Shown: piece by piece, positions 1-5,324 of the stretch | Layout of the letters: each line of letters starts with the position of its first letter | Position numbering within the stretch: position 1 is the first letter of the stretch | NCBI GenBank assembly: GCA_005787665.1 | Contig: SYAB01000326.1 | Location: 1-5,324 of the forward strand | Length of the DNA: 5,324 nt | Source: Actinomycetota bacterium | GTDB lineage: Bacteria > Actinomycetota > Actinomycetes > Mycobacteriales > Mycobacteriaceae | Direction of reading: 5' to 3' | The notes under the pieces: model-generated | What the model saw: only the letters and a program-made list of their open reading frames with translations | What the model was told of the DNA's origin: nothing | Databases searched by the model: none | Translations under genes and position numbers: made by a program

Positions 1-471
1 CCCACCGATATCACGGTGTTCCTGATCGAGGTGGCCGCCATGGAGATGGTCGCGGAACTCTCCGATCCGGTCGCCGCGGCGATGGAGCAGGTGATCGCCA
101 TGATCGAAGCCGACTTCCTGGCTCCGCTGCGCCCGCCGACCGCCGCGGAGGCCAGCGTGGAACTCAGTGAAGACGGCTACCTGCGGATGGCGGCCGCGCT
201 GGCCGCCGGGCGTTTCCCGTCCGATGCGCTGGCGGCGGTTCCGCGCGACGGCGAACTGTGGCTGTTCCCGCTGCGCGGGCCCAGCAGCGGCGGTCTGCTG
301 CTCAAACAGCGCAACCCGGCCGGCGACCGTGCCGTGCTGGTGCACGAGGTTCTCGGTGTCGGCTTCCGAGCGGGCGTCCATGCGGCATTCTGGGACGATG
401 AGCACAAGGCTCTCCGGATCCCGCTTGCGCCCCCGGAACCGTCGGAACCGGCCGGGCCGTCGGAGCTGTGA
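1..471 (+). CDS. C-terminal part of a probable hydrogenase-cluster protein, perhaps a maturation protease with an extra C-terminal domain (5' partial)
   Basis: The frame is open from base 1 without a stop, so the gene almost certainly begins upstream; the GTG at 16 and ATG at 40 lie inside a continuous reading frame and have no ribosome binding site. The first ~38 codons (hydrophobic ITVFLIE strand, then LSDPVAAAMEQVIAMI helix) resemble the C-terminal strand and helix of HybD/HupD-family endopeptidases, which remove the C-terminal tail of the hydrogenase large subunit after nickel insertion. The catalytic, nickel-sensing part would lie upstream and cannot be checked. About 110 further residues follow, including a strand-rich segment (LWLFPL, GGLLLKQRN, RAVLVHEVLGVGF) and a Pro/Glu-rich tail; I do not recognise this domain. 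The protease reading is inference from a short match plus context; another hydrogenase accessory protein is possible. The stop TGA (469-471) overlaps the next start. Confidence 0.6.
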   Translation, partial: PTDITVFLIEVAAMEMVAELSDPVAAAMEQVIAMIEADFLAPLRPPTAAEASVELSEDGYLRMAAALAAGRFPSDALAAVPRDGELWLFPLRGPSSGGLLLKQRNPAGDRAVLVHEVLGVGFRAGVHAAFWDDEHKALRIPLAPPEPSEPAGPSEL

Positions 472-701
472 TGGCCATGACTGACGAGCGCCGAACCTCT
501 ACCGACCAGGCACTCGACGTGCAGACGGTCGTTGTCGAGGAGAGCGGCCGATGGTTCGTCGAGATCATCGTGGTGTTTGCCGACGGAGTGGTCCGTAAGA
601 GGATCCACAGCCATGCCACCCTGGCCCGCGCCGAACTGGCCGCCGATCTGATCCGCCGGACCGCCGATCGCGACATCGGCGGCGGCCCGGTGCACGGATG
701 A
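471..701 (+). CDS. Small conserved-type protein of unknown function in the hydrogenase accessory cluster
   Basis: This encodes a 76-residue protein with no recognised domain. In-frame starts are GTG 468, ATG 471 and ATG 477. ATG 471 is chosen because it forms a TGATG overlap with the stop of the preceding gene and lies 5 bases after a GGAG at 462-465. The protein has a polar N-terminus, then an apparent beta hairpin at residues 17-36 (VQTVVVEESGRWFVEIIVVF), a turn FADG at 36-39, a basic strand VVRKRI at 40-45, and an amphipathic helix at 50-67 (ALARA/AELAADLI/RRTADR type). It has no cysteine, so it is not an Fe-S protein, and no membrane segment. Small proteins of this kind occur beside actinobacterial [NiFe] hydrogenase genes; that is recalled family context, not verified here. 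A structural or chaperone role would be a guess. Confidence 0.75.
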   Translation: MAMTDERRTSTDQALDVQTVVVEESGRWFVEIIVVFADGVVRKRIHSHATLARAELAADLIRRTADRDIGGGPVHG

Positions 702-732
702 TGCGCGGCGATGCGGCACTGATGAAGACACG

Positions 733-739
733 AGGAGAG
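733..739 (+). promoter_or_regulatory. Ribosome binding site for the TPR gene
   Basis: An AGGAGAG sequence ends two bases before the GTG start at 742 (its AGGAG core leaves 4 bases). It lies in the 40-base gap 702-741, the longest clear gap between genes if the NHL gene is allowed its earlier starts. It supports GTG 742 as the start and suggests independent ribosome entry here, unlike the coupled genes on either side. No promoter-like element is evident in the gap. Confidence 0.6.
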
Positions 740-741
740 CT

Positions 742-1974
742 GTGAACGACGTTCTGGATCCGGCGGTGCTGGCGGTTCGTCCGCAGCCGCTGGGGGCCTT
801 TCCGCTGCCGCTGGGGTATCTGTTGATCCCGGCGGCAGCGGATACCGAGGATGCTCGTGTAGCGCTGCTATCCGGTCGGCTGCCCGACTGGCCGGATTCG
901 CTGCGGGCCCACGAGTTGGCGCTGGCCGGCGATCGCGACGGCGCGCTGGCCGCGCTGAACGGCGACGACCCGATCACCCGATACAACCGCTTCGTCATGG
1001 ACCCCGACGGCTCCGACCCGGCCGAGTTGCGTTCAGGCCTAGGCGAATTCGCCTGTCTGGTCGATGTGGTGCTGTTCGCCCTCGGCCGTAGCGACATCGC
1101 ACCGGAAGTCGGTGACGCGACCGGCGAACTGGCAGCGACCGTACTCTCGGTGCAGGCCAGCGGTGCATTGCAGGACGGCGACGCCGAGGCCGCGGTGGCG
1201 TGTTTGGACCGGGCCGCCGAGCAGGCCGCCGGTGTGTCCGAGCCGTTGCGCGGTGTGCTGCTCGGCGCGGCGGCCTCAATCTGCGACGGACCCGATGCGG
1301 TCACCCGATTCGAGGGTGCGTTGCGCGCTCTCGACGACGCCGAGGATCTGCGGCTGGCCCGCGCGGAGCTTCATCTGGCATTGGCGGGGCTGCTGCACGA
1401 ACAGGCGGTGGACCGCCCGGATCTGCTGAATCGGGCTGTGCCGCATTATCATTCGGCGCTGCAGCTGGTGTGGCGGGAGGAGGCGCCGCTGTTGTGGGCC
1501 TCGGCGCACGCCAATCTCGCGGCGGCCTATCTGACCATGCCGATGACGGAGGCGTCCGGGCAGCTGCGCCTGGGTGTGGCCGCGCAGTCGCTGCGCTCGG
1601 CGCTGAAGGTTTATACGCCCGAGGATTATCCGGAGGAGTGGGCCAGCGTGCAGTTGAACCTGGCCAACTCATTGGTCTACACCCCGTCGAGCCATCAGGG
1701 GGACAACATGGTGGAGGCGGTCAACCTCTACGAGGCCGTGCTGGCCGCCCGCGACCGCGACACCGATCCGCTGGGCCGGGCGCGGGTTCTGGCCAACCAG
1801 GGCAACGTGCTGGCCCATCTCGCCGACTTCGATCAGGCCAAGGCCAAGCTGTACGAGGCGCGCTTTTTGTTCGAGGAACTTGGCGATCACGACTCGATGC
1901 GCGCGGTGCGCGGTGTGCTCGACGAGATCTCCCGCCAGCAGGCACTCGACCGGACCGATGCGGACGGACAGTGA
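742..1974 (+). CDS. Tetratricopeptide (TPR)-like repeat protein of the hydrogenase accessory cluster
   Basis: A 410-residue, predominantly helical, probably cytoplasmic protein with no signal peptide or membrane helix. The C-terminal half shows at least four related helical repeats with a period of about 46-48 residues, longer than the canonical 34. Anchors are ELHLALAGLL (from about residue 209), AHANLAAAYL (255), VQLNLANSLV (303) and VLANQGNVLAH (349), each followed by a second helix such as QSLRSALKVY or AVNLYEAVLA. The last repeat (DFDQAKAKLYEARFLFEELGD) is close to a classic TPR. Residues 1-200 also look helical (for example DGDAEAAVACLDRAAEQAA) but diverge more. TPR proteins are protein-protein scaffolds, so an inferred role is assembly or tethering of the hydrogenase or its electron carrier. 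The GTG start has a good ribosome binding site. The stop TGA overlaps the ATG of the NifU-Rieske gene, implying coupled synthesis of the two. Confidence 0.85.
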   Translation: MNDVLDPAVLAVRPQPLGAFPLPLGYLLIPAAADTEDARVALLSGRLPDWPDSLRAHELALAGDRDGALAALNGDDPITRYNRFVMDPDGSDPAELRSGLGEFACLVDVVLFALGRSDIAPEVGDATGELAATVLSVQASGALQDGDAEAAVACLDRAAEQAAGVSEPLRGVLLGAAASICDGPDAVTRFEGALRALDDAEDLRLARAELHLALAGLLHEQAVDRPDLLNRAVPHYHSALQLVWREEAPLLWASAHANLAAAYLTMPMTEASGQLRLGVAAQSLRSALKVYTPEDYPEEWASVQLNLANSLVYTPSSHQGDNMVEAVNLYEAVLAARDRDTDPLGRARVLANQGNVLAHLADFDQAKAKLYEARFLFEELGDHDSMRAVRGVLDEISRQQALDRTDADGQ

Positions 1975-2858
1975 TGGGCAAAGACGGCGACATGAGCGAA
2001 CCGACGTTCGATGATCTCGCCAAACGGGTCGATGATGCGGTGAGCGCACTCGAGGATCTCGAACCGGCGGCGCGCAAGGTCGCCGAGGAGTTGCAGGGAG
2101 CGGTCGAGGCCATTCACAAAGCCGGACTGGTGAGCATCGTGCGCCGATTGCGCGCCGAGGACGCCACCCGCCCAGCGCTGTTCGAACTCGCCGCCGACCC
2201 TGCCGTCCACCTGCTGCTGTCGCTGCACGGGATCGTGCGCCCGGATCCGGTGACGCATGCCAACCAGGTACTCGAGTCGGTGCGCCCGCAACTGCACAGC
2301 CACGGAGGCGACGTCTCGCTGGTGCGGGTGGAGGACGGAACGGCCTTCGTTCGACTCGAAGGCGCGTGCAACGGATGTTCGATGTCCTCGGTGACGCTGC
2401 GCAACCTGGTCGAGGAGGCTCTGGTGGCCGAGGTTCCGGCCGTCACCGCCGTGGAGGTGGTGGCCGACCAACCGACCCCCACGCTCATTCCACTGGAGTC
2501 GCTGCGCATCGGCAGGGATCCGGCCAGTGAGGGGTGGGCGAAGGTGGGACCCGCCGCCGGCATCGCTGTCGACGACCTCACCGCGGTGTCGCTTGCGGGT
2601 GACGGTGGCCAGCCGACTGATGTGCTGATCGTCAATGTCGGCCAGCGGCTTTCGGCCTACCGCAACGAATGCGCGCACGAGGCGCTGCCGCTGACCGACG
2701 CGATGCTCGACCTGAGCAACGGCACGCTGACCTGTCCGTGGCACGGATTCTGTTTCGACGCGAGCTCGGGGGAGTGCCTCAGCGCGCCGGGCGCCCAGTT
2801 GGAACAGTTGCCGCTGCGGATCGATGACGGTGACGTCTGGGTGCGTGTTGGGCAATGA
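1974..2858 (+). CDS. NifU-like / Rieske [2Fe-2S] fusion protein, putative electron carrier of an uptake [NiFe] hydrogenase (HucE/HhyE type)
   Basis: A 294-residue protein in three parts. Residues ~8-90 are helical and charged. Residues ~95-163 are a NifU C-terminal-type domain: the start QVLESVRPQLHSHGGDV matches that family, and GACNGCSMSS supplies Cys132 and Cys135, the CxxC that binds a cluster, usually shared in a dimer. Residues ~195-294 are a Rieske domain: CAH (Cys233, His235), 18 residues, then CPWH (Cys254, His257). The two extra disulphide cysteines of bc1-type Rieske proteins are absent (CAHEAL, CPWHG), so it is the soluble ferredoxin-like type. There is no export signal. In M. smegmatis, proteins of this type beside Huc and Hhy are proposed to pass electrons from H2 oxidation to the respiratory chain. 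The alternative, dioxygenase ferredoxin or Fe-S assembly alone, fits the neighbours less well. ATG 1974 is chosen for its TGATG overlap; GTG 1971 and ATG 1992 (288 residues) are alternatives. Confidence 0.9.
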   Translation: MGKDGDMSEPTFDDLAKRVDDAVSALEDLEPAARKVAEELQGAVEAIHKAGLVSIVRRLRAEDATRPALFELAADPAVHLLLSLHGIVRPDPVTHANQVLESVRPQLHSHGGDVSLVRVEDGTAFVRLEGACNGCSMSSVTLRNLVEEALVAEVPAVTAVEVVADQPTPTLIPLESLRIGRDPASEGWAKVGPAAGIAVDDLTAVSLAGDGGQPTDVLIVNVGQRLSAYRNECAHEALPLTDAMLDLSNGTLTCPWHGFCFDASSGECLSAPGAQLEQLPLRIDDGDVWVRVGQ

Positions 2859-2883
2859 TGTCCGCAGTGACGTGCCCGTCCGC

Positions 2884-2888
2884 GAGGA
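2884..2888 (+). promoter_or_regulatory. Candidate ribosome binding site deciding the NHL gene start
   Basis: GAGGA lies 10 bases before ATG 2899. The earlier in-frame starts ATG 2824 and GTG 2845 have no comparable purine tract upstream. The spacing is slightly long, so this is only moderate support for the later start. Confidence 0.4.
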
Positions 2889-2898
2889 CACCCATCCG

Positions 2899-4137
2899 AT
2901 GAGCCGATACACCGTCCGGCACAACATCAGCGGCGTCGGTACCCGACCCGATGTGGTTCCGGAGGTGGATCTGCGCGACGGCTGGCGACCGCAGGTGTGG
3001 CTGGGCGCGCCCGCGCCCGGCGGACTGGCGCTACCGGCCGCAAGTCCGTCGATGGCGTGGATGTACTCACCGCGCGGGGTGTACTTGAGCATTACGGGGG
3101 GCGACGACCACGTGGTGGTGGCCGACTCCGGCAATCACCGGGTGCTGATCTGGCACGGGATTCCCAGCGCCGACGAGCAACCCGCCGACGTGGTGCTCGG
3201 CCAGCCCGATGGTGAGACCGAGGGCCCGGCGGCGGGCGGGCGCGGCCCCGAACGCGGGATGCACCTACCGACCGGGGTGCTCATCCATGACGGTCGGCTG
3301 GTCGTTGCGGACGCTTGGCATCACCGCATCCTGGTGTGGAACACCGTGCCGCAGACCAACGACACCGCACCCGACATCGTCATCGGCCAGTCCGACTTCG
3401 TTTCGGTCGAGCCCAACCGCGGCGGCGGGTGCTCGGCGTCGAGCATGTATTGGCCGTTCGGTATCGCCGTGGTCGGTTCGTCGTTTTGGGTCGCCGACAC
3501 CGGAAACCGCCGGGTTCTCGGCTGGCGCAATGGGATTCCCGACGCGAACCAACCCGCCGACGTCATCCTGGGCCAGCCGGACTCGTCGTCGAACTCGGAG
3601 AACCGCGGCGGCGACGCCGGGCCGGCCAGCTTCCGCTGGGCGCACGACATCGCCGGGAATGGGGATGTGCTGCTGATCGCCGACGCCGGCGATCACCGGG
3701 TGCTGGGCTGGTCTGGCCACCCCGCCGTCGATCGCGACGCCGACCTCGTCATCGGTCAAGCGGACTTCGCCGGTTCCGAGGAATGGCCCTACGGCCCGCA
3801 CACGAACGATCGCTTCCGGTTCCCGTACGCGATCTCCCTCGACGGGCAGCGGTTGGCGATGGCCGACACCGCCAATAACCGCGTCCTGCTCTGGGACGGC
3901 GTGCCCGACGGCCCCATCGGCCGCGGTGCCGATGGCGGCCCATCCTTTCGGGGTGCCGACCACGTGTTGGCGCAACCCGATTTCGCATCCAACGGCGAGA
4001 ACCGGTGGACCTCGGTGCAGCACGACACCCTGTGCTGGCCCTACGGACTGTCGCTGCGCGGCGACGCATTGGCTGTGGCCGACTCCGGCAACAACCGGGT
4101 CATGCTGTGGCGGCGTACCGGGTCGGGTGGGCCGTGA
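2899..4137 (+). CDS. NHL-repeat beta-propeller protein of the hydrogenase accessory cluster
   Basis: A 412-residue protein with six NHL-type repeats. Their cores read ADSGNHRVLIW (residue 75), ADAWHHRILVW (137), ADTGNRRVLGW (199), ADAGDHRVLGW (261), ADTANNRVLLW (322) and ADSGNNRVMLW (394). Between cores a second motif recurs: VVLGQPD, IVIGQSDF, VILGQPD, LVIGQADF, HVLAQPDF. The pattern predicts a six-bladed propeller. NHL propellers bind proteins or ligands; none of the residues points to an enzyme, and cysteines are too few for an Fe-S protein. No signal peptide or membrane helix is visible, so a cytoplasmic location is likely. Position directly after the NifU-Rieske gene suggests a partner of the hydrogenase or its electron carrier, an inference. 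The start is uncertain: ATG 2899 has a GAGGA upstream and precedes conserved-looking sequence; ATG 2824 or GTG 2845 would extend the N-terminus by 25 or 18 residues and overlap the previous gene. Confidence 0.88.
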   Translation: MSRYTVRHNISGVGTRPDVVPEVDLRDGWRPQVWLGAPAPGGLALPAASPSMAWMYSPRGVYLSITGGDDHVVVADSGNHRVLIWHGIPSADEQPADVVLGQPDGETEGPAAGGRGPERGMHLPTGVLIHDGRLVVADAWHHRILVWNTVPQTNDTAPDIVIGQSDFVSVEPNRGGGCSASSMYWPFGIAVVGSSFWVADTGNRRVLGWRNGIPDANQPADVILGQPDSSSNSENRGGDAGPASFRWAHDIAGNGDVLLIADAGDHRVLGWSGHPAVDRDADLVIGQADFAGSEEWPYGPHTNDRFRFPYAISLDGQRLAMADTANNRVLLWDGVPDGPIGRGADGGPSFRGADHVLAQPDFASNGENRWTSVQHDTLCWPYGLSLRGDALAVADSGNNRVMLWRRTGSGGP

Positions 4138-4976
4138 GACCGCGGATCGTGCAGACCGACGAGCAGATCGGTTTCTACTGGGCCACCCCGGCCGGGGCAC
4201 CGACATCGCTGCAGGCGTTGGTGATTGACGATGAGGAACCCGATCGCCTGGTTGCCACTCACCTCGAGGCGCTCGATGACGCGCTGATCATCGCCGCCGG
4301 AAGGTTCGGCGAGATCCTCGGCGGCGGCCGCGGGCCGCAGGATTCAGCTGAACGTGACGAACTGCTGGAACTGCACCGGACCCTGGACCGGTTGTGTTTC
4401 GAGTATGCCGCCGCGCTGGAAACCACCGGGCTGAGCGCCGACCTGCGGGCCGGCAAGATCATCGGCACCGCCACGCTGTTCTCGATTCTGGCCCGCCAGC
4501 CGCTCGGACTGCTCGGACCGGCGCCACTGGACGGCGAGTTAGACGACCCGACACTCGGGGTGGTCGGCGGATACGGCGAGATGCACCAGGTCGATGCCGA
4601 CAGGCCCTGGAAAGGCGGCCGCTGGGTGGTGAGAACCGAAGCCGGCGAACGTTTTCCGCTGACCCTGTCGATGATGATGTTCGACAGCTCCGGGGTGAAC
4701 AAAGAAGCGGCTCGCAAGGAACACCGTGATGCACTTCAGTCTGTTGTGACGGCGGCACGATCACCGGACGCCGATCCGCTGACGGTGGCCTGCGCGCTGG
4801 ACTGGCTTGTCTACGATTGGTTGATGGCCCACCGCGACGGCCCGGACAGTGCCGAGATCGTCTTCCCCAAAGGCTACGAGGGTGAGGCGGCGCTGGTGGT
4901 CACCGCGGCCGCCGCTTCGGTGGCCGCGCGGGCGACATTCGACCCCGGTCTGGTGTTGACCGGTCTTCGGCGTTAG
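4134..4976 (+). CDS. Hypothetical protein, 280 residues, translationally coupled to the NHL gene
   Basis: I do not recognise a named family. The start is GTG 4134, which overlaps the NHL stop in a GTGA arrangement; the frame is open further upstream but only as a shadow of the NHL gene. The N-terminal third is acidic and helical (residues ~20-95, with HLEALDDALIIAAGRFGEIL and LHRTLDRLCFEYAAAL). The middle has a Gly-rich turn segment GGYGEMHQVD (145-154) and a short GRWVV strand. Then come LTLSMMMFDSSG, and a helical stretch with ALDWLVYDWLMAHRDG. An Ala/Val-rich segment near the C-terminus (ALVVTAAAASVAARA) is too short and mixed to call a membrane helix. Only two cysteines (one at residue 88) are present and they form no metal motif. 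Context makes it a candidate hydrogenase accessory protein, for example in maturation or assembly, but nothing in the sequence shows a reaction. Confidence 0.8.
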   Translation: MRPRIVQTDEQIGFYWATPAGAPTSLQALVIDDEEPDRLVATHLEALDDALIIAAGRFGEILGGGRGPQDSAERDELLELHRTLDRLCFEYAAALETTGLSADLRAGKIIGTATLFSILARQPLGLLGPAPLDGELDDPTLGVVGGYGEMHQVDADRPWKGGRWVVRTEAGERFPLTLSMMMFDSSGVNKEAARKEHRDALQSVVTAARSPDADPLTVACALDWLVYDWLMAHRDGPDSAEIVFPKGYEGEAALVVTAAAASVAARATFDPGLVLTGLRR

Positions 4977-4981
4977 GAGGA
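4975..4981 (+). promoter_or_regulatory. Strong ribosome binding site for the cytochrome P450 gene
   Basis: AGGAGGA overlaps the TAG stop of the preceding gene and its AGGAGG core lies 8 bases before ATG 4989, near-ideal spacing. It is the best Shine-Dalgarno sequence in the window and fixes the P450 start. Confidence 0.8.
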
Positions 4982-4988
4982 ATCGGAC

Positions 4989-5324
4989 ATGTCGGTTGCC
5001 GGCGCGATCGTCGACCCGGCCGAGTTCTTCGGCGAGGCCGCCATTCAGGACCCCTACCCCTTGTACGCGCGCCTTCGCGCTGAGGGCGGCGTCCACCGCG
5101 TCGGAGACTCCGGCTTCTATCTGGTCAGCAGTTGGGCGGCGGTCAGTGAGGCGGCCACCCGCCCGGCGGACTTCTCATCGAACCTCACCGGGCCGATCAC
5201 CTACAGCCCGCAACGCGGTGTGGCGCCGCTGCCGATGGACGGACTCGGCGGCCCCACCCACATCCTGGCCACCGCCGACGACCCCCCGCACGCGGTTCAC
5301 CGCAAGCTGATGGTGGGGCAGTTC
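4989..5324 (+). CDS. Cytochrome P450, N-terminal part (3' truncated by the window)
   Basis: The frame runs open for 112 codons to the last base. The sequence shows the usual N-terminus of bacterial class I P450s: QDPYPLYARLRAEGGVHRV (residues 20-38), then the strand and B-helix start GFYLVSSWAAVSEA, then PADFSSN at the position where P450s carry the 'DPxxFSS' element. The C-helix motif D-x-P-x-H-x-x-x-R is visible in ADDPPHAVHRKL (Asp97, Pro99, His101, Arg105); the His and Arg contact the haem propionates in this family. There is no N-terminal membrane anchor, so the enzyme is soluble and would depend on a ferredoxin and reductase. The I-helix threonine, ExxR and haem-binding Cys lie outside the window, so neither CYP family nor substrate can be given. 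It follows gene 6 by 12 bases and is likely co-transcribed. Confidence 0.9.
   Translation, partial: MSVAGAIVDPAEFFGEAAIQDPYPLYARLRAEGGVHRVGDSGFYLVSSWAAVSEAATRPADFSSNLTGPITYSPQRGVAPLPMDGLGGPTHILATADDPPHAVHRKLMVGQF

Noticed and set aside
702..741. Possible promoter or terminator in the short gap before the TPR gene
   Set aside because: Only 40 bases with a ribosome binding site; no stem with a T-run and no convincing -10/-35 pair.
177..1304. Long antisense open frame (375 codons) across three + strand genes
   Set aside because: Its translation is Ser/Ala/Pro/Arg-rich low-complexity sequence with no domain, and it crosses genes with clear domains or coupling. High third-position GC leaves long open frames on the opposite strand.
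1200..1973. Possible 5' extension of the NifU-Rieske gene (open frame back to 1200)
   Set aside because: The upstream translation is Gly/Arg/Ala-rich shadow of the TPR gene; the natural start is at the TGATG overlap.
1887..3134. Antisense open frame of 415 codons
   Set aside because: It lies opposite the NifU-Rieske gene, whose metal-binding motifs prove the + strand frame; the antisense product has no recognisable motif.
3112..4120. Direct DNA repeats such as ccgggtgctg near 3138 and 3697, possible recombination or CRISPR-like repeats
   Set aside because: They encode the NHL repeat cores, are imperfect at the DNA level and keep codon phase, so they reflect protein repeats.
3265..4206. Antisense open frame of 313 codons with an apparent periodic GVG pattern
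   Set aside because: The periodicity is the mirror image of the NHL repeats on the + strand, not an independent repeat protein.
4996..5310. Plus-strand frame of 104 codons near the end
   Set aside because: It is Arg/Pro/Ser-rich and out of frame with the P450, whose DPYPLYARLR and DxPxHxxxR motifs and strong ribosome binding site show the true frame.

Overview
This is a GC-rich, densely packed stretch, all on the + strand, with GTG starts and overlapping stop/start codons. It looks like a high-GC actinobacterium, most plausibly Mycobacterium/Mycolicibacterium or a close relative; that assignment is inferred from style and gene content, not from a marker gene.

Layout: (1) bases 1-471, the 3' part of a gene whose first residues resemble the C-terminal end of a [NiFe]-hydrogenase maturation protease, followed by an unrecognised domain of about 110 residues; (2) 471-701, a 76-residue protein of unknown function; (3) 742-1974, a tetratricopeptide-like helical repeat protein; (4) 1974-2858, a fusion of a NifU C-terminal-type Fe-S domain with a Rieske [2Fe-2S] domain; (5) 2899-4137 (possibly starting upstream), a six-repeat NHL beta-propeller protein; (6) 4134-4976, an unrecognised 280-residue protein; (7) 4989 to the end, the N-terminal 112 residues of a soluble cytochrome P450, cut by the window edge.

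The combination of small protein, TPR protein, NifU-Rieske fusion and NHL protein matches the accessory block that accompanies the high-affinity, oxygen-tolerant uptake [NiFe] hydrogenases of actinobacteria (Huc, group 2a; Hhy/AH, group 1h). These oxidise trace H2 and feed electrons to the respiratory chain. The NifU-Rieske protein corresponds to the type of protein called HucE/HhyE in M. smegmatis, a proposed electron carrier. The hydrogenase subunits themselves are not in the window; I infer they lie upstream of base 1. Assignment to group 2a or 1h cannot be made from here.

Genes 1-2, 3-4 and 5-6 share stop/start overlaps (TGATG or GTGA), so they are probably translationally coupled in one operon. 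Two points have clear Shine-Dalgarno sequences: gene 3 and, much the strongest, the P450. The P450 sits only 12 bases after gene 6 but is not a known hydrogenase component, so it may mark the edge of the cluster or an addition to it. No tRNA, rRNA, insertion sequence, CRISPR array or terminator was seen, and there is no gene-free stretch longer than 40 bases.
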